From an uncultured Pelagibacteraceae bacterium (GTDB lineage: Bacteria; Pseudomonadota; Alphaproteobacteria; Pelagibacterales; Pelagibacteraceae): 61,491 nt of DNA. The stretch is from NCBI GenBank assembly GCA_902601545.1, contig CACKNR010000006.1:1-61491 (forward strand), in the 5' to 3' direction. The notes under the pieces were generated by a model, which saw nothing but the letters and a program-made list of their open reading frames with translations, made no database searches and was not told the DNA's origin. The position numbers and the translations under genes were made by a program. Every line of letters starts with the position of its first letter. Position 1 is the stretch's first letter. Positions 1 through 9,248 of the stretch are shown in pieces.

Positions 1-2553
1 ATGTCTAAAAAAATAATCATTACGGGTGGATTAGGGTATATTGGCACTGAGCTTTGTAAACTTTATTCTGGGATAAGTTGGAATAATAAAATATTAGTAA
101 TTGATAACAGGTTTAATTCCGAAAGAGTAAATCAGCTTCGTAATTGGAACATGGATTTTGTTCATGGAGATATTTTAGATAAAGATCTAATATCTTATCA
201 CTTTAAAGATGCAGATATTGTACATCATTTAGCTGGAATTACTGATGTCCCACGGACTAAAAGTGAATCATCCACTGAAAAAGATAATCTTATAAAAAAA
301 GTAGGAGAACAGGGAACTCAAAATATATTAGATTCAGTTAGTGATAAATGTAAAATAATATTTCCATCAACGCATGTAGTTTTTGAAGGAGTAGATAAAA
401 TCAAACAAGATATTAAAGAAAATGAAGAAAAAAAACCTTTATTATCCTATGCGCAATCTAAAGCATCAAATGAAGATCAGATTAAAAACTCAAAAAAAAA
501 TTATGTAATTTTAAGATTAGGATCTGTCTATGGATATTCTTCAGATACAATGAGAACTGATATTATGCCAAATCTGTTTTCAAGAATTGCATCACAAAAT
601 GGTACTATAAAATTATTTGCAGGCGGAAAACAAATTAAAAGCTTAGTCCCATTAATTGATGTTGCCAGATGTTTTAAATTTATGGAGGAAAATGATGAAA
701 TAAATTCTGAAATTTTCAATCTAACTAAAGATACTGTCACTGTTAAAGAAGTAGCTAATATATGTAAGAAATATAATTCGAAATTAAAATTAAGAGAAAC
801 AAATGATGAAATACCTAACTTAGGTTTTTCGCTTTCAAATAAGAAATTATTAAATACTGGTTTTAAGTTTCTATATAGACTTGATAATAGCATTGGTGAA
901 ATGATCTCAAAATGGTCTAAACAAAATATAAGAAAAGATTTAGAATATGTAAAAGATGGCGAAGATAATTTTATTGACGCTAGAGGATCTATTAGCAACC
1001 ATGAACTTACAGAGTCAATAAATTTAATTGGTTTAATAGACTCAAAAAAAGGAACAATTAGAGCCAACCATTATCATCCTCAACAAGAACAAAAATGCTT
1101 ATTCACAAAGGGTCAAATTATTGAAGTTTTTCAAGACATCATAAATCCAAATTCTCCAAAAATTACTCAAGTAGTGAACGCAGGCCAACTGTCAGTAATT
1201 AAACCAAATGTTGCACATGCAATGGTGTTTACAAAAGATACAACTTTTTTAAATTTGGTGAGAGGAGAGAGGGATCATGAAAATTATGGTATTACACATA
1301 CAATTAAACATGTTTTCGTTGATGAAAAAGAAAAGAACTTATTATTAAACTGTTATAAGTTTGAATGCAGATCTTGTGGAAATACTGATTTAAAAAGAGT
1401 TGTCTCTTTAGGCTATCAACCCCTAGCTAATAATCTATTAAATAAAAAAGAGGAAAAATGTGAACTATATCCTCTGGAAGTTAATTTTTGTGAAAAATGT
1501 TTTAATTGTCAGCTATCTGTGTCTGTAGATTCAAAAAAAATGTTCTCAAATTATTTATATACATCATCTACCTCTAAAATATTTAGAAACCACTTCATAG
1601 AATCTGCAAAAAAATATATTAAGCAACTTAAATTAAATAAAAAAAAAACCTACATTATCGATGTAGGAAGCAACGATGGAGTTGCTTTAAAACCTTTCTT
1701 AGAATTAGGTTTCAAAAAAGTTTTAGGCATAGAACCAGCTAAGAATCTTGCAAAACTTGCAAATAAAAACAAAATAAAAACGTTTAATGGTTTTTTGGAA
1801 AAAAAGAATTTAAATAAAATTAAAAAAAATGCTGATTTAATATTAGCCTCAAATGTGTTTGCTCATTCAGATAAATTAAGAGAGATGGCTAAGTGCATGC
1901 TTAGTTTATTAAGTAAAAATGGAACTATAATTATTGAGGTTCAATATCTGGTGAATACTTTAACGGATCTAACTTTTGATAACATTTATCACGAACATTA
2001 TAATTACTGGTCTCTCACATCTTTGATTAATTTTTTCAATCAATTTAATGCAAAGGTAGTCAAATCTGAAAGGGTAGATACCCATGGGGGATCGATTAGA
2101 ATTTACGTTAAGAAAGATAAAAAAACTAAAGTAGATAAAAGTGTTAATCAAATGCTTAAAGAAGAAGAAAAATTTGGAATAAAAAAACTTAAAACTTATA
2201 AAGATTTTGGAGAGAAAGTTTATAAAATAAGGGAAAATGTAAGAAAAAATATTAAAAAATTAAAAGATAAAAATAATTTAGTTATTGGCTACGGAGCCCC
2301 TGCAAAAGCTACCACAGCATTAAATTTTTTTGGTATTTCAAATGAAATTGATTTTATTGTTGAGGATAATAAACTTAAACATAATAAATTTATCCCTGGA
2401 GTAAAAATACCAATTAAAAATAAGTCATATATAAAGAATAAAAATAATACTCTTATTGTATTAGCTTGGAATTTTTTTGAAGATATCAAAAAAAATAATC
2501 TAAACCTTTCAAAAAATATAATAAATATTAAAGACCTTGAGATTAATAGGTAA
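1..2553 (+). CDS. Trifunctional nucleotide-sugar enzyme: SDR epimerase/dehydratase + CapF-like cupin + sugar C-methyltransferase
   Basis: Three enzyme domains in one 850-residue chain, probably modifying a nucleotide-activated sugar for surface glycan in the cytoplasm. Residues 1-310 are an extended short-chain dehydrogenase/reductase: the NAD(P)-binding glycine motif GGLGYIG lies at 9-15 and the YxxxK pair at Y150/K154. Residues about 315-445 form a cupin with an NHYH metal-site motif at 356-359, resembling the SDR+cupin arrangement of CapF. From Cys456 there is a CxxC zinc-binding lead, then a SAM motif I (DVGSNDG, about 553-559) and the long C-terminal region ending in a YGAPAKA motif, as in TylC3/NovU-type C-methyltransferases. 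The chain begins at the first base of the window; the start is plausible because strand beta-1 follows at once, but upstream sequence is unseen. Its stop overlaps the convergent next gene by 11 bases. Fold assignments are firm; the sugar substrate is unknown. Confidence 0.85.
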   Translation: MSKKIIITGGLGYIGTELCKLYSGISWNNKILVIDNRFNSERVNQLRNWNMDFVHGDILDKDLISYHFKDADIVHHLAGITDVPRTKSESSTEKDNLIKKVGEQGTQNILDSVSDKCKIIFPSTHVVFEGVDKIKQDIKENEEKKPLLSYAQSKASNEDQIKNSKKNYVILRLGSVYGYSSDTMRTDIMPNLFSRIASQNGTIKLFAGGKQIKSLVPLIDVARCFKFMEENDEINSEIFNLTKDTVTVKEVANICKKYNSKLKLRETNDEIPNLGFSLSNKKLLNTGFKFLYRLDNSIGEMISKWSKQNIRKDLEYVKDGEDNFIDARGSISNHELTESINLIGLIDSKKGTIRANHYHPQQEQKCLFTKGQIIEVFQDIINPNSPKITQVVNAGQLSVIKPNVAHAMVFTKDTTFLNLVRGERDHENYGITHTIKHVFVDEKEKNLLLNCYKFECRSCGNTDLKRVVSLGYQPLANNLLNKKEEKCELYPLEVNFCEKCFNCQLSVSVDSKKMFSNYLYTSSTSKIFRNHFIESAKKYIKQLKLNKKKTYIIDVGSNDGVALKPFLELGFKKVLGIEPAKNLAKLANKNKIKTFNGFLEKKNLNKIKKNADLILASNVFAHSDKLREMAKCMLSLLSKNGTIIIEVQYLVNTLTDLTFDNIYHEHYNYWSLTSLINFFNQFNAKVVKSERVDTHGGSIRIYVKKDKKTKVDKSVNQMLKEEEKFGIKKLKTYKDFGEKVYKIRENVRKNIKKLKDKNNLVIGYGAPAKATTALNFFGISNEIDFIVEDNKLKHNKFIPGVKIPIKNKSYIKNKNNTLIVLAWNFFEDIKKNNLNLSKNIINIKDLEINR

Positions 2554-3073
2554 TTAAATCTCTCCAAATTTCAAATAAATTTCTAATACTTTCAAAGAAA
2601 TAATTTAAATAATATTCAGTTGCTGGAATATTTAAGATTATGAATCCTTGAGCAAAATATAAAATACGTGACAAAGCAATTACAAAAAAAATAAATACGA
2701 TGAGTGAATTATAGAAACCAAAAGAAACTTTCCCTTTTTCCTGTTTATTAATTTTTTTTTCAGGTTTAGCGTCGCTAATTTTGATACCATGTTTCTTTGC
2801 CAAGTATTCAGGCGAGTATAAATTGATTTCCCTTGTTTTTTTAGGAGCAGTTTTTTTTATTTTTTTTGGTTTTTGAATATTTTGTTGAACTAGCTTAGGT
2901 CTTGAGCCCTCTTTTTGAGGGCGAGAGTTTGGTTGAGTGTTTTTTACTTTTCCAACAGGGAATTGTTTCCATTTATTTCCACATGAGCCACACTGAACCA
3001 TTCTTCCGGACGCAGTTATTGCGCTATCAGGTACAACAAATTTTTTACCGCATGAATTACAATTTAAAATCAT
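2543..3073 (-). CDS. MJ0042-type zinc-ribbon, single-pass membrane protein
   Basis: A 176-residue protein with an N-terminal zinc ribbon whose four cysteines are C5, C8, C28 and C31 (two CxxC knuckles). A lysine/proline-rich, probably disordered linker covers about 40-115, and one hydrophobic segment about 118-145. The family is common in Alphaproteobacteria, usually annotated only as a zinc-ribbon domain protein; its role is not established. The topology implies a cytoplasmic zinc ribbon tethered to the inner membrane. Its end overlaps the convergent upstream sugar gene by 11 bases, leaving no room for a terminator between them. It is transcribed away from the tRNA pair. The domain is clear, the function unknown. 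Confidence 0.8.
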   Translation of the reverse strand: MILNCNSCGKKFVVPDSAITASGRMVQCGSCGNKWKQFPVGKVKNTQPNSRPQKEGSRPKLVQQNIQKPKKIKKTAPKKTREINLYSPEYLAKKHGIKISDAKPEKKINKQEKGKVSFGFYNSLIVFIFFVIALSRILYFAQGFIILNIPATEYYLNYFFESIRNLFEIWRDLITY

Positions 3074-3173
3074 ATAAGTTCAATAATACTGCTATTTATA
3101 TAAATTACACTACAATTTAAATACTTTTTTACTTTATAAAATTTTTATTGTATATCTCGATTTTATTTAATTT

Positions 3174-3249
3174 GGGCGGTTAGCTCAGTTGGTAGAGCAT
3201 CTCGTTTACACCGAGAGGGTCATAGGTTCGAGTCCTTTACCGCCCACCA
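3174..3249 (+). tRNA. tRNA-Val (anticodon TAC)
   Basis: A 76-base cloverleaf. The acceptor 5' arm GGGCGGT pairs fully with ACCGCCC, followed by discriminator A and an encoded CCA. The anticodon stem TCTCG/CGAGA encloses loop TTTACAC with anticodon TAC at 3207-3209. The T loop carries GGTTCGAGTCC. It lies eight bases before tRNA-Asp and is probably co-transcribed with it. Confidence 0.97.
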
Positions 3250-3257
3250 TTAAATAC

Positions 3258-3335
3258 GGGGGTGTAGCTCAGCTTGGTTAGAGCGCCTGCCTGTCACGCA
3301 GGAGGTCGCGGGTTCGAGTCCCGTCACTCCCGCCA
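3258..3335 (+). tRNA. tRNA-Asp (anticodon GTC)
   Basis: A 78-base cloverleaf. The acceptor arm GGGGGTG pairs with CACTCCC with one G-U wobble, then discriminator G and an encoded CCA. The anticodon stem CCTGC/GCAGG encloses loop CTGTCAC with anticodon GTC at 3293-3295. The T arm GCGGGTTCGAGTCCCGT is canonical. Its 3' end is one base from the stop of the convergent glycosyltransferase-like gene. Confidence 0.97.
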
Positions 3336-3336
3336 T

Positions 3337-4908
3337 TTAGAACTCAGTGCAATTTTTTAAGCTAATTTTGTAGAAACTTTCATTGAACCTTTTTTTTAAC
3401 ATGCATTCTCCAAAAATGTTTTCTAGTGGTTTTTCTTCACCGTGTAATGGTTTTAGAACATAAATATTTTTTATCTTGTTTCTTTTAATATTTTCAATAG
3501 TAAAATTTTTCCAATAATTAAAATATTTATTATCTATTGCAGGATAACCGTGAAAATCATACCAAAATCTTGTAATTGAAAAGTCATATTGATTTGAAAG
3601 AACCGAAATAAACTGATAATCGGTTATAAGCATTTTTCGTTCTTTATCTTGATTTAATATATTAATAGCTAAATTAATCTTTTTTATCTCTTTTTCTGGA
3701 TCATTGGGATAAAAAACCGTAATCCAATTCACACCTTTAAACATAGCATTAATTTTTTGGGCATCTGTAGAATTTTCAAGATCCACATTTCTTAAATCCA
3801 TAAATGTTCTATTTTGAACGTAATTTATAAAATAGTAGATTGATGAACAAAAAGTTAAGATAATAATTGAATAATTTACTAATCTAATCCTATTTAAATT
3901 TAACATTTTTGAATAGGAATGAGAAAGCCCTGAAAAAATTGGAATTAAACAGTAAATAAAAATTGCATTTATCGTCATTAACTGATGGAAAATAAATAAA
4001 AGACATGTAAAAACTATACTTAAAATAATTATAAAGTCTTCAATTAGAATTTTTACTTTCTTATTTAACAAATACCTAATTAATAGAACTAAAAAAACTG
4101 TAATCGACAGGTAGAGAAGTTTGAATCTCCATACAAATCTTTTAAATTCAAAGGGAAGGACCCAATCTAATCTGGATGAACCAAGTGACTGCGGAAATAA
4201 AATATATTGAGTAAAAAAATCATTAAATTCAATTTTTCCAAAGAGGAGCATCAAATAAAGAAATATTAAAAAAGAAAAAGATCCTAGTATTGAATATAAA
4301 AATGCTCTTAAATTTTTTTTTTTATAAAAAAATAATAATGATAAAAAACTTATCATTAAAATTATATAGCTGGTAGGTGCTTGTTTTGATAAAAAAGAAA
4401 AACCTAATAATATCGGTAAAAAAAACCAAAAAAAATTATTATTTTTCTTAATTGCTAAAAAGAAAATATATAAAGATAAAATTGATAAAATTAATGTATG
4501 ATGGTCACTAAAAGGTGTTCCAGCAGTCGGATAAGTCAATGCTGCTACACAAATTGAATAAAAAAAACTTGATAAAGTATCTAGGTTGAAAAACTTGAGT
4601 ATAAAAAATGTAGAAATCGTAATTAAAAAATTAAATATAGAGGCATGCAATACGTAAACAAACCAAGATACACCAAATAATTTGAAAAAGAGCGCTTGTA
4701 GGAAATCAATAAATGGTTCTTTTATTGTCCAATAATCTCTAAAGGGATAATAACCTATAGAGAAATCATAACCAGAATTAAAAATTAGAAAACTATCTAT
4801 AGGTAAAATACCTTGATATCCATAATATTGATTTATTGAAATTGAGAAGATAGTTAAAACAAAGATTAAAATAATATTTAATATGTTATTTTTTTTTTGT
4901 AGGTTCAT
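3337..4908 (-). CDS. Multi-pass membrane protein, GT-C/ArnT-PMT-like glycosyltransferase (putative)
   Basis: A 523-residue integral membrane protein with roughly ten to twelve hydrophobic segments and a soluble C-terminal tail from about residue 390. The topology fits lipid-linked-sugar (GT-C) transferases: TM1, then a periplasmic loop with an acidic residue (GILPIDSF, about 33-40) and an aromatic/basic stretch (RDYWTIKEP), followed by many TM helices. That family glycosylates lipid A, glycans or proteins at the periplasmic face using polyprenyl-phosphate sugars. The membership is an inference from topology and loop composition. The gene abuts the upstream methyltransferase (that stop is immediately followed by this ATG), so the two are likely co-transcribed. 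It ends against tRNA-Asp. Confidence 0.6.
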   Translation of the reverse strand: MNLQKKNNILNIILIFVLTIFSISINQYYGYQGILPIDSFLIFNSGYDFSIGYYPFRDYWTIKEPFIDFLQALFFKLFGVSWFVYVLHASIFNFLITISTFFILKFFNLDTLSSFFYSICVAALTYPTAGTPFSDHHTLILSILSLYIFFLAIKKNNNFFWFFLPILLGFSFLSKQAPTSYIILMISFLSLLFFYKKKNLRAFLYSILGSFSFLIFLYLMLLFGKIEFNDFFTQYILFPQSLGSSRLDWVLPFEFKRFVWRFKLLYLSITVFLVLLIRYLLNKKVKILIEDFIIILSIVFTCLLFIFHQLMTINAIFIYCLIPIFSGLSHSYSKMLNLNRIRLVNYSIIILTFCSSIYYFINYVQNRTFMDLRNVDLENSTDAQKINAMFKGVNWITVFYPNDPEKEIKKINLAINILNQDKERKMLITDYQFISVLSNQYDFSITRFWYDFHGYPAIDNKYFNYWKNFTIENIKRNKIKNIYVLKPLHGEEKPLENIFGECMLKKRFNESFYKISLKNCTEF

Positions 4909-5706
4909 TTAAGATTTAATTTTCTTTAAAATTACAGATCTATTTAGAGCAAAAAAAGTAGGGAAAAAGAAAATCAAAATTTTATCTAAACAATGCACTA
5001 AATTTAAAAAAAAATTACTTAATTTTATGTGAAAAAAATCTGAATTCACACCACCTGAATTCAAAAAAATTAAAAATTCAGAAACATTATTTTTTTCAAT
5101 TTTATACTGAGGAAAAAACTCTCTAAACTTTGTCTCATCTTGAAATAAAAGCTGAGCTATTGCTGTATTTGAAACCCAAGGATCTTTAGCATTAAAAAGA
5201 TTTCTCTTTTTTTGAAAAACTTTATCAGTTAAACACCATCCTTCATCATCTAAAACTATTTGAATGAGTTTTAACATAAAAGAGGTTTCTGGTTCATTTA
5301 TTAAAATAACACCATTTTTTTTTAAATATTTAGACATTTTCTCTAGAGCTATTGCAGGATTAGCGCAATGATGCAACGAATGATTAATAATGAAAACATC
5401 AACTTTTTTGTGATATTTTTTCCCTAGATTTACCTTCAACATATCTACTTTTTTATCTATCCAAGAATATTTTATAATATCTGTTAATTTAATATTTTTG
5501 TAATTTAAGACTTTTTTCAAACAACCATTACCAGAACCTAGTTCAAATACATTTTTCTTTCTCAAAACGTATTTTTCCATCCATTGAAACCTTTTATTAA
5601 GCAAAAACAATAGATTAGGGTTATTGTTATTAAAAATTTTATCTCTGTTTTTATGGATGTTTGGTGACTTTATATTTTTGGGTATATATTTTTTTTTGAA
5701 AAACAT
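4909..5706 (-). CDS. Class I SAM-dependent methyltransferase
   Basis: A 265-residue protein with a motif I of FELGSGNG (about 54-61) and a post-motif strand DVFIINHSLHHC, followed by a KNGVILINEP strand typical of the Methyltransf_11/25 fold. The substrate is unknown; a small molecule or sugar is likely because it is directly coupled to the membrane glycosyltransferase-like gene. ATG at 5706 is chosen as start. The frame stays open to a TTG at 5727 (seven more residues), and neither start has a convincing Shine-Dalgarno. The hydrophobic aromatic C-terminal third, near the last 50 residues, may associate with the membrane. Confidence 0.7.
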   Translation of the reverse strand: MFFKKKYIPKNIKSPNIHKNRDKIFNNNNPNLLFLLNKRFQWMEKYVLRKKNVFELGSGNGCLKKVLNYKNIKLTDIIKYSWIDKKVDMLKVNLGKKYHKKVDVFIINHSLHHCANPAIALEKMSKYLKKNGVILINEPETSFMLKLIQIVLDDEGWCLTDKVFQKKRNLFNAKDPWVSNTAIAQLLFQDETKFREFFPQYKIEKNNVSEFLIFLNSGGVNSDFFHIKLSNFFLNLVHCLDKILIFFFPTFFALNRSVILKKIKS

Positions 5707-5974
5707 TAATTCTAAAGCCTGACCCAACTTAATTTTTTACTCATTCGTCAGAGATTTTTTTGATTCATCATTTTAGACTATAAAACTCTAATTATAATGA
5801 AAATTCTCTAGTTGCAACAGATTCTCATTAACTATTTAATAAAAGGGCTTATTTTGATTAACATTAATGCTTCTTTCTGTCCTGTACACTTTAAGCTTAA
5901 ATGTTATAAGAAGTGAGAATTAATATAAGAATCCTTAAGCCAAGTGCATTAAGGTAGGTATTAATAAAAACAAA
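5707..5974. promoter_or_regulatory. Upstream region of the nuo operon with promoter-like and palindromic elements
   Basis: No gene is visible in this gap. It holds a weak sigma70-like pair (TTGCAA at 5812-5817, 17-base spacer, TTTAAT at 5835-5840), a perfect 12-base palindrome TTTAAGCTTAAA at 5890-5901, and a possible hairpin CCTTAA/TTAAGG (5933-5938 with 5949-5954) ending 20 bases before nuoA. The palindrome could be an operator and the hairpin a leader element; in such AT-rich DNA chance is a real alternative. It must contain the nuo promoter, since nuoA follows and the left neighbour is divergent. Confidence 0.35.
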
Positions 5975-6343
5975 ATGATTTATAATTTTTTATCTGAATA
6001 TTTATCTATAATAATATTTCTTTTCATTGCTTTATTTTTGAGTATTGGCTTCATCGTTGCTAATTTTTTAGCCTCTCCTTCAAATCCTGATCCGGAAAAA
6101 TTATCTGCATACGAATGTGGATTTGAAGCATTTGATGATTCGAGAATGGAATTTGATGTAAGATTTTATTTAGTTGCAATTTTATTCATAATATTTGATT
6201 TAGAAATAGCATTTCTTTTCCCTTGGGCTATTTCCCTTGGAGAGTTAGGGGCGTTAGGTTTCTGGTCAATGATGATTTTTTTAGGAATTTTGACTATTGG
6301 TTTTATTTATGAATGGAAAAAAGGAGCTTTAGAATGGGAATAA
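5975..6343 (+). CDS. nuoA: NADH-quinone oxidoreductase subunit A
   Basis: Small 122-residue membrane subunit of complex I, sitting where the peripheral and membrane arms meet near the quinone site. Three hydrophobic helices are visible (about 8-30, 62-84, 88-112). The conserved loop [15 protein letters not shown] after the first helix is the NuoA/ND3 signature, including its redox-exposed Cys. First gene of a complete A-to-N operon. ATG at 5975 fits the family N-terminus although the nearest purine-rich sequence (AAGGTAGG) is about 17 bases upstream. nuoB starts within its last codons. Confidence 0.96.
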   Translation: MIYNFLSEYLSIIIFLFIALFLSIGFIVANFLASPSNPDPEKLSAYECGFEAFDDSRMEFDVRFYLVAILFIIFDLEIAFLFPWAISLGELGALGFWSMMIFLGILTIGFIYEWKKGALEWE

Positions 6344-6870
6344 AATTTGAATCTTATTCGGAAAAAAATAAAAAAATACCCGAGGAATTTAAAGATCTAG
6401 CAAAAGATTTTGCAGAAAAAGGTTTTATAACTACCTCTTCAGAAAATCTAATCAACTGGGCTAGAACAGGATCCTTACATTGGATGACTTTCGGATTAGC
6501 CTGTTGCGCTGTTGAAATGATGCAAACTTCAATGCCTAGATATGATTTGGAAAGATTTGGAGCCGCACCAAGAGCTTCACCGAGACAATCAGATGTAATG
6601 ATAGTTGCTGGAACATTAACAAACAAAATGGCGCCAGCTCTTAGAAAAGTTTACGATCAAATGCCTGAACCTAGATATGTAGTTTCCATGGGAAGCTGTG
6701 CAAATGGAGGAGGTTATTACCATTACTCTTATTCTGTTGTTAGAGGTTGTGATAAAATTGTGCCAGTAGATATATATGTACCTGGCTGTCCACCATCCGC
6801 AGAGGCACTTTTGTATGGAATATTACAATTACAAAAAAAAATTAGAAGAGAGGGGGGTTCAGAAAGGTAG
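6334..6870 (+). CDS. nuoB: NADH-quinone oxidoreductase subunit B
   Basis: Peripheral-arm subunit of 178 residues carrying the terminal N2 [4Fe-4S] cluster that hands electrons to quinone. The adjacent cysteines of LACCAVEMM, the Cys of GSCANGGG and the Cys of PGCPPSAE are all present. Start chosen at 6334: a perfect AAGGAG at 6321-6326 lies seven bases upstream, whereas the longer in-frame ATG at 6313 has no ribosome site. The chosen start overlaps nuoA by ten bases, suggesting coupled translation. The protein is otherwise ordinary in length and motifs. Confidence 0.96.
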   Translation: MGIKFESYSEKNKKIPEEFKDLAKDFAEKGFITTSSENLINWARTGSLHWMTFGLACCAVEMMQTSMPRYDLERFGAAPRASPRQSDVMIVAGTLTNKMAPALRKVYDQMPEPRYVVSMGSCANGGGYYHYSYSVVRGCDKIVPVDIYVPGCPPSAEALLYGILQLQKKIRREGGSER

Positions 6871-6872
6871 AA

Positions 6873-7487
6873 ATGACAATTAATTTAAACAAAATTGAAA
6901 AGTTAATTAACTCTGAGCTTTCAAGTAAAATTCAAGAATCTTCAATTTTAAACGACGAACTATCTATTAATATTAACGATGATGATTTAATAGAGGTTTT
7001 ACAATTTTTAAAATCACATGAAGAATTAAAATTTAGACAATTGATCGATTTAGCAGGAGTAGACTATCCTGATGAAGAGAAACGTTTTCAATTAGTTTAT
7101 CTTCTTCTCTCCCATGAAAAAAATATTAGAATAAAAGTAATAATTAAATTTAATAGTGATCAACTTATTAATTCTATAACAAAAATTTTTCCCTCAGCTA
7201 ATTGGATGGAAAGAGAAGTTTTTGATATGTATGGTATTAAATTTAAAAATCATCCTGATCTAAGAAGAATTTTGACAGATTACGGATTTAAAGGCCATCC
7301 TTTGAGAAAAGATTTTCCGCTAACTGGGTTTAATGAGGTCAGATACAGCGAGAAGGAAAAAAAAGTTATTTATGAACCGGTCAAACTTGAGCAAAACTAT
7401 AGAAATTATGATTTTACGAGTCCTTGGGAAGGTACGAAATATTTAAAAGAAATTAAAAAAAAAGTGGAAGATGGTAAAAAAAACTAA
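6873..7487 (+). CDS. nuoC: NADH-quinone oxidoreductase subunit C
   Basis: A 204-residue peripheral-arm subunit (30 kDa type) that scaffolds the hydrophilic connector. The diagnostic block at about 107-140 is present: [15 protein letters not shown], then [13 protein letters not shown] and [10 protein letters not shown]. Separate NuoC and NuoD genes, as here, are the alphaproteobacterial arrangement, unlike the fused nuoCD of E. coli. An AGAAAGG lies six to eleven bases before the ATG. The last 17 bases overlap nuoD. Confidence 0.96.
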   Translation: MTINLNKIEKLINSELSSKIQESSILNDELSININDDDLIEVLQFLKSHEELKFRQLIDLAGVDYPDEEKRFQLVYLLLSHEKNIRIKVIIKFNSDQLINSITKIFPSANWMEREVFDMYGIKFKNHPDLRRILTDYGFKGHPLRKDFPLTGFNEVRYSEKEKKVIYEPVKLEQNYRNYDFTSPWEGTKYLKEIKKKVEDGKKN

Positions 7488-8646
7488 ATCATTAAATTTA
7501 AATTTTGGACCTCAGCACCCTGCAGCTCATGGCGTTTTAAGGCTTATTCTGGAATTAGATGGTGAAGTTGTTGAAAAAGCTGATCCGCATATTGGGTTGC
7601 TTCATAGAGGAACAGAAAAATTAATTGAGCAAAAAACTTATACTCAAGCTTTGCCTTATTTTGATAGGTTAGATTATGTTGCACCTATGAATCAGGAGCA
7701 TGCTTTCGCTCTAGCGGCAGAAAAATTATTAGAAATTGAGGTACCTATAAGAGCAAAATATATTAGAGTAATTTTTTGTGAAATTGGAAGAATTTTAAGT
7801 CATATCTTAAATGTAACAACCCAAGCACTCGATGTTGGGGCTTTAACACCCTCATTGTGGGGTTTTGAAGAAAGAGAAACCTTGATGACATTTTATGAGA
7901 GAGCCTCTGGGTCAAGATTGCATGCGAATTATTTTAGAACAGGTGGAGTTCATCAAGATATTCCTTTAAAGTTAATTGAAGATATTGAAAAGTTTTGCAG
8001 ATCATTTCCAAAAATTATTGACGATTTAGAAAGTTTATTAACAGATAACCGTATTTTCAAACAACGTAACGTAGAAATTGGAATTGTGAGTAAACAAGAG
8101 GCGCTCGATCACAGTTTTTCAGGAGTAATGTTAAGGGGTTCAGGCGTGCCTTGGGATTTAAGAAGATCGCAACCTTATGAAATTTATAAAGATTTAGATT
8201 TTAAAATACCAGTTGGAAAAAACGGAGATTGCTACGATCGATATCTTTGTAGAATAGAAGAAATGAGGGAAAGTGTGAAAATAATTTTACAATGTATTGA
8301 AAGGATACCTAAAGGACCTGTCAAATCTATTGATAATAAAATTTCTCCTCCAAAGAGAGACGATTTAAAACAATCTATGGAAGCATTAATACATCATTTT
8401 AAATTATTTACAGAGGGATACAGAGTGCCTGCAGGGGACGTATATACAGCCGTAGAAGCTCCCAAAGGCGAATTTGGTGTTTACCTTATTTCAGATGGAA
8501 GCAACAAACCTTACAGGTGTAAAATTAGAGCACCAGGATTTTCACATTTACAGGCAATGGACTATTTGATTAGAGGTCACATGCTAGCAGATGTGCCTGC
8601 GGTACTTGGTTCTTTGGATATTGTTTTTGGGGAGGTTGATAGATGA
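7471..8646 (+). CDS. nuoD: NADH-quinone oxidoreductase subunit D
   Basis: A 391-residue 49-kDa-type subunit that forms the quinone-binding cavity with NuoB. The N-terminal [15 protein letters not shown] signature, [11 protein letters not shown], the YFDRLDYV segment and the C-terminal [20 protein letters not shown] block are intact, ending in the short ..GEVDR tail. The ATG at 7471 lies inside the nuoC end and follows GTGGAAG closely. The stop shares ATGA with nuoE. Confidence 0.97.
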   Translation: MVKKTKSLNLNFGPQHPAAHGVLRLILELDGEVVEKADPHIGLLHRGTEKLIEQKTYTQALPYFDRLDYVAPMNQEHAFALAAEKLLEIEVPIRAKYIRVIFCEIGRILSHILNVTTQALDVGALTPSLWGFEERETLMTFYERASGSRLHANYFRTGGVHQDIPLKLIEDIEKFCRSFPKIIDDLESLLTDNRIFKQRNVEIGIVSKQEALDHSFSGVMLRGSGVPWDLRRSQPYEIYKDLDFKIPVGKNGDCYDRYLCRIEEMRESVKIILQCIERIPKGPVKSIDNKISPPKRDDLKQSMEALIHHFKLFTEGYRVPAGDVYTAVEAPKGEFGVYLISDGSNKPYRCKIRAPGFSHLQAMDYLIRGHMLADVPAVLGSLDIVFGEVDR

Positions 8647-9248
8647 GTATTAAAAAAGTTCACGATATTCAACCAAAAGAGTTTAAATTTTCAAATGAAA
8701 ATCTTAAGAAGGCCGAGGAAATATTAAATAGGTATCCAAAAAAAAGTAAAAAAAGTGCAGTGATGCCTTTTCTTTATTTAGCTCAAAAACAAAACGATAA
8801 TTGGATACCACTATCAGCTATGAAGTACATAGCAAATTTTTTATCCATGCCCTATATTTCTGTGTATGAAGTTGCAACTTTTTATACAATGTATAATTTG
8901 GCGCCGGTTGGGAAGTATTTTGTACAGGTTTGCACAACCACACCCTGTTTAATTAGGGGAGCAGATAAAATTGTAAAACTTTGTAAAGAAAAAATTTCAC
9001 CTAATGAAAACGAAGTGTCAAAAAAAGGTAATTGCTCTTGGATGGAGGTAGAATGTTTGGGTGCTTGTGTCAATGCTCCAATGATTCAAATAAATGAAAA
9101 TTATTATGAGGATTTAAATGAAAAATGCACAAAAGAGATTTTAGAGTCATTAATAAATGATAAGCCTTTAAAACCTGGTTCTTATAGGGGAAGAACAAAT
9201 ACATCTCCTGAAAAGAAACAAACTCTTAATGGAGAAAATCATGCTTAA
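8643..9248 (+). CDS. nuoE: NADH-quinone oxidoreductase subunit E
   Basis: A 201-residue 24-kDa-type subunit with a thioredoxin-like [2Fe-2S] domain. The four ligands appear in two pairs: the CTTTPC motif and the [10 protein letters not shown] motif. Upstream, the [14 protein letters not shown] helix is typical. It works with NuoF as the NADH-oxidising module. Start ATG overlaps the nuoD stop (ATGA). A basic, low-complexity tail after about residue 180 contains the nuoF ribosome site and start. Confidence 0.96.
   Translation: MSIKKVHDIQPKEFKFSNENLKKAEEILNRYPKKSKKSAVMPFLYLAQKQNDNWIPLSAMKYIANFLSMPYISVYEVATFYTMYNLAPVGKYFVQVCTTTPCLIRGADKIVKLCKEKISPNENEVSKKGNCSWMEVECLGACVNAPMIQINENYYEDLNEKCTKEILESLINDKPLKPGSYRGRTNTSPEKKQTLNGENHA

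Noticed and set aside
528-1067. Long reverse-strand open frame inside the first gene
   Set aside because: It is antisense to a well-conserved SDR/cupin coding region and its translation has no domain; such frames arise easily opposite AT-rich coding DNA.
6313-6333. Longer start for nuoB
   Set aside because: No Shine-Dalgarno before 6313, while AAGGAG sits seven bases before the ATG at 6334.
9229-9240. Longer start for nuoF
   Set aside because: GGAG at 9231-9234 is correctly spaced for ATG 9241 and would lie inside the coding sequence of the longer form.
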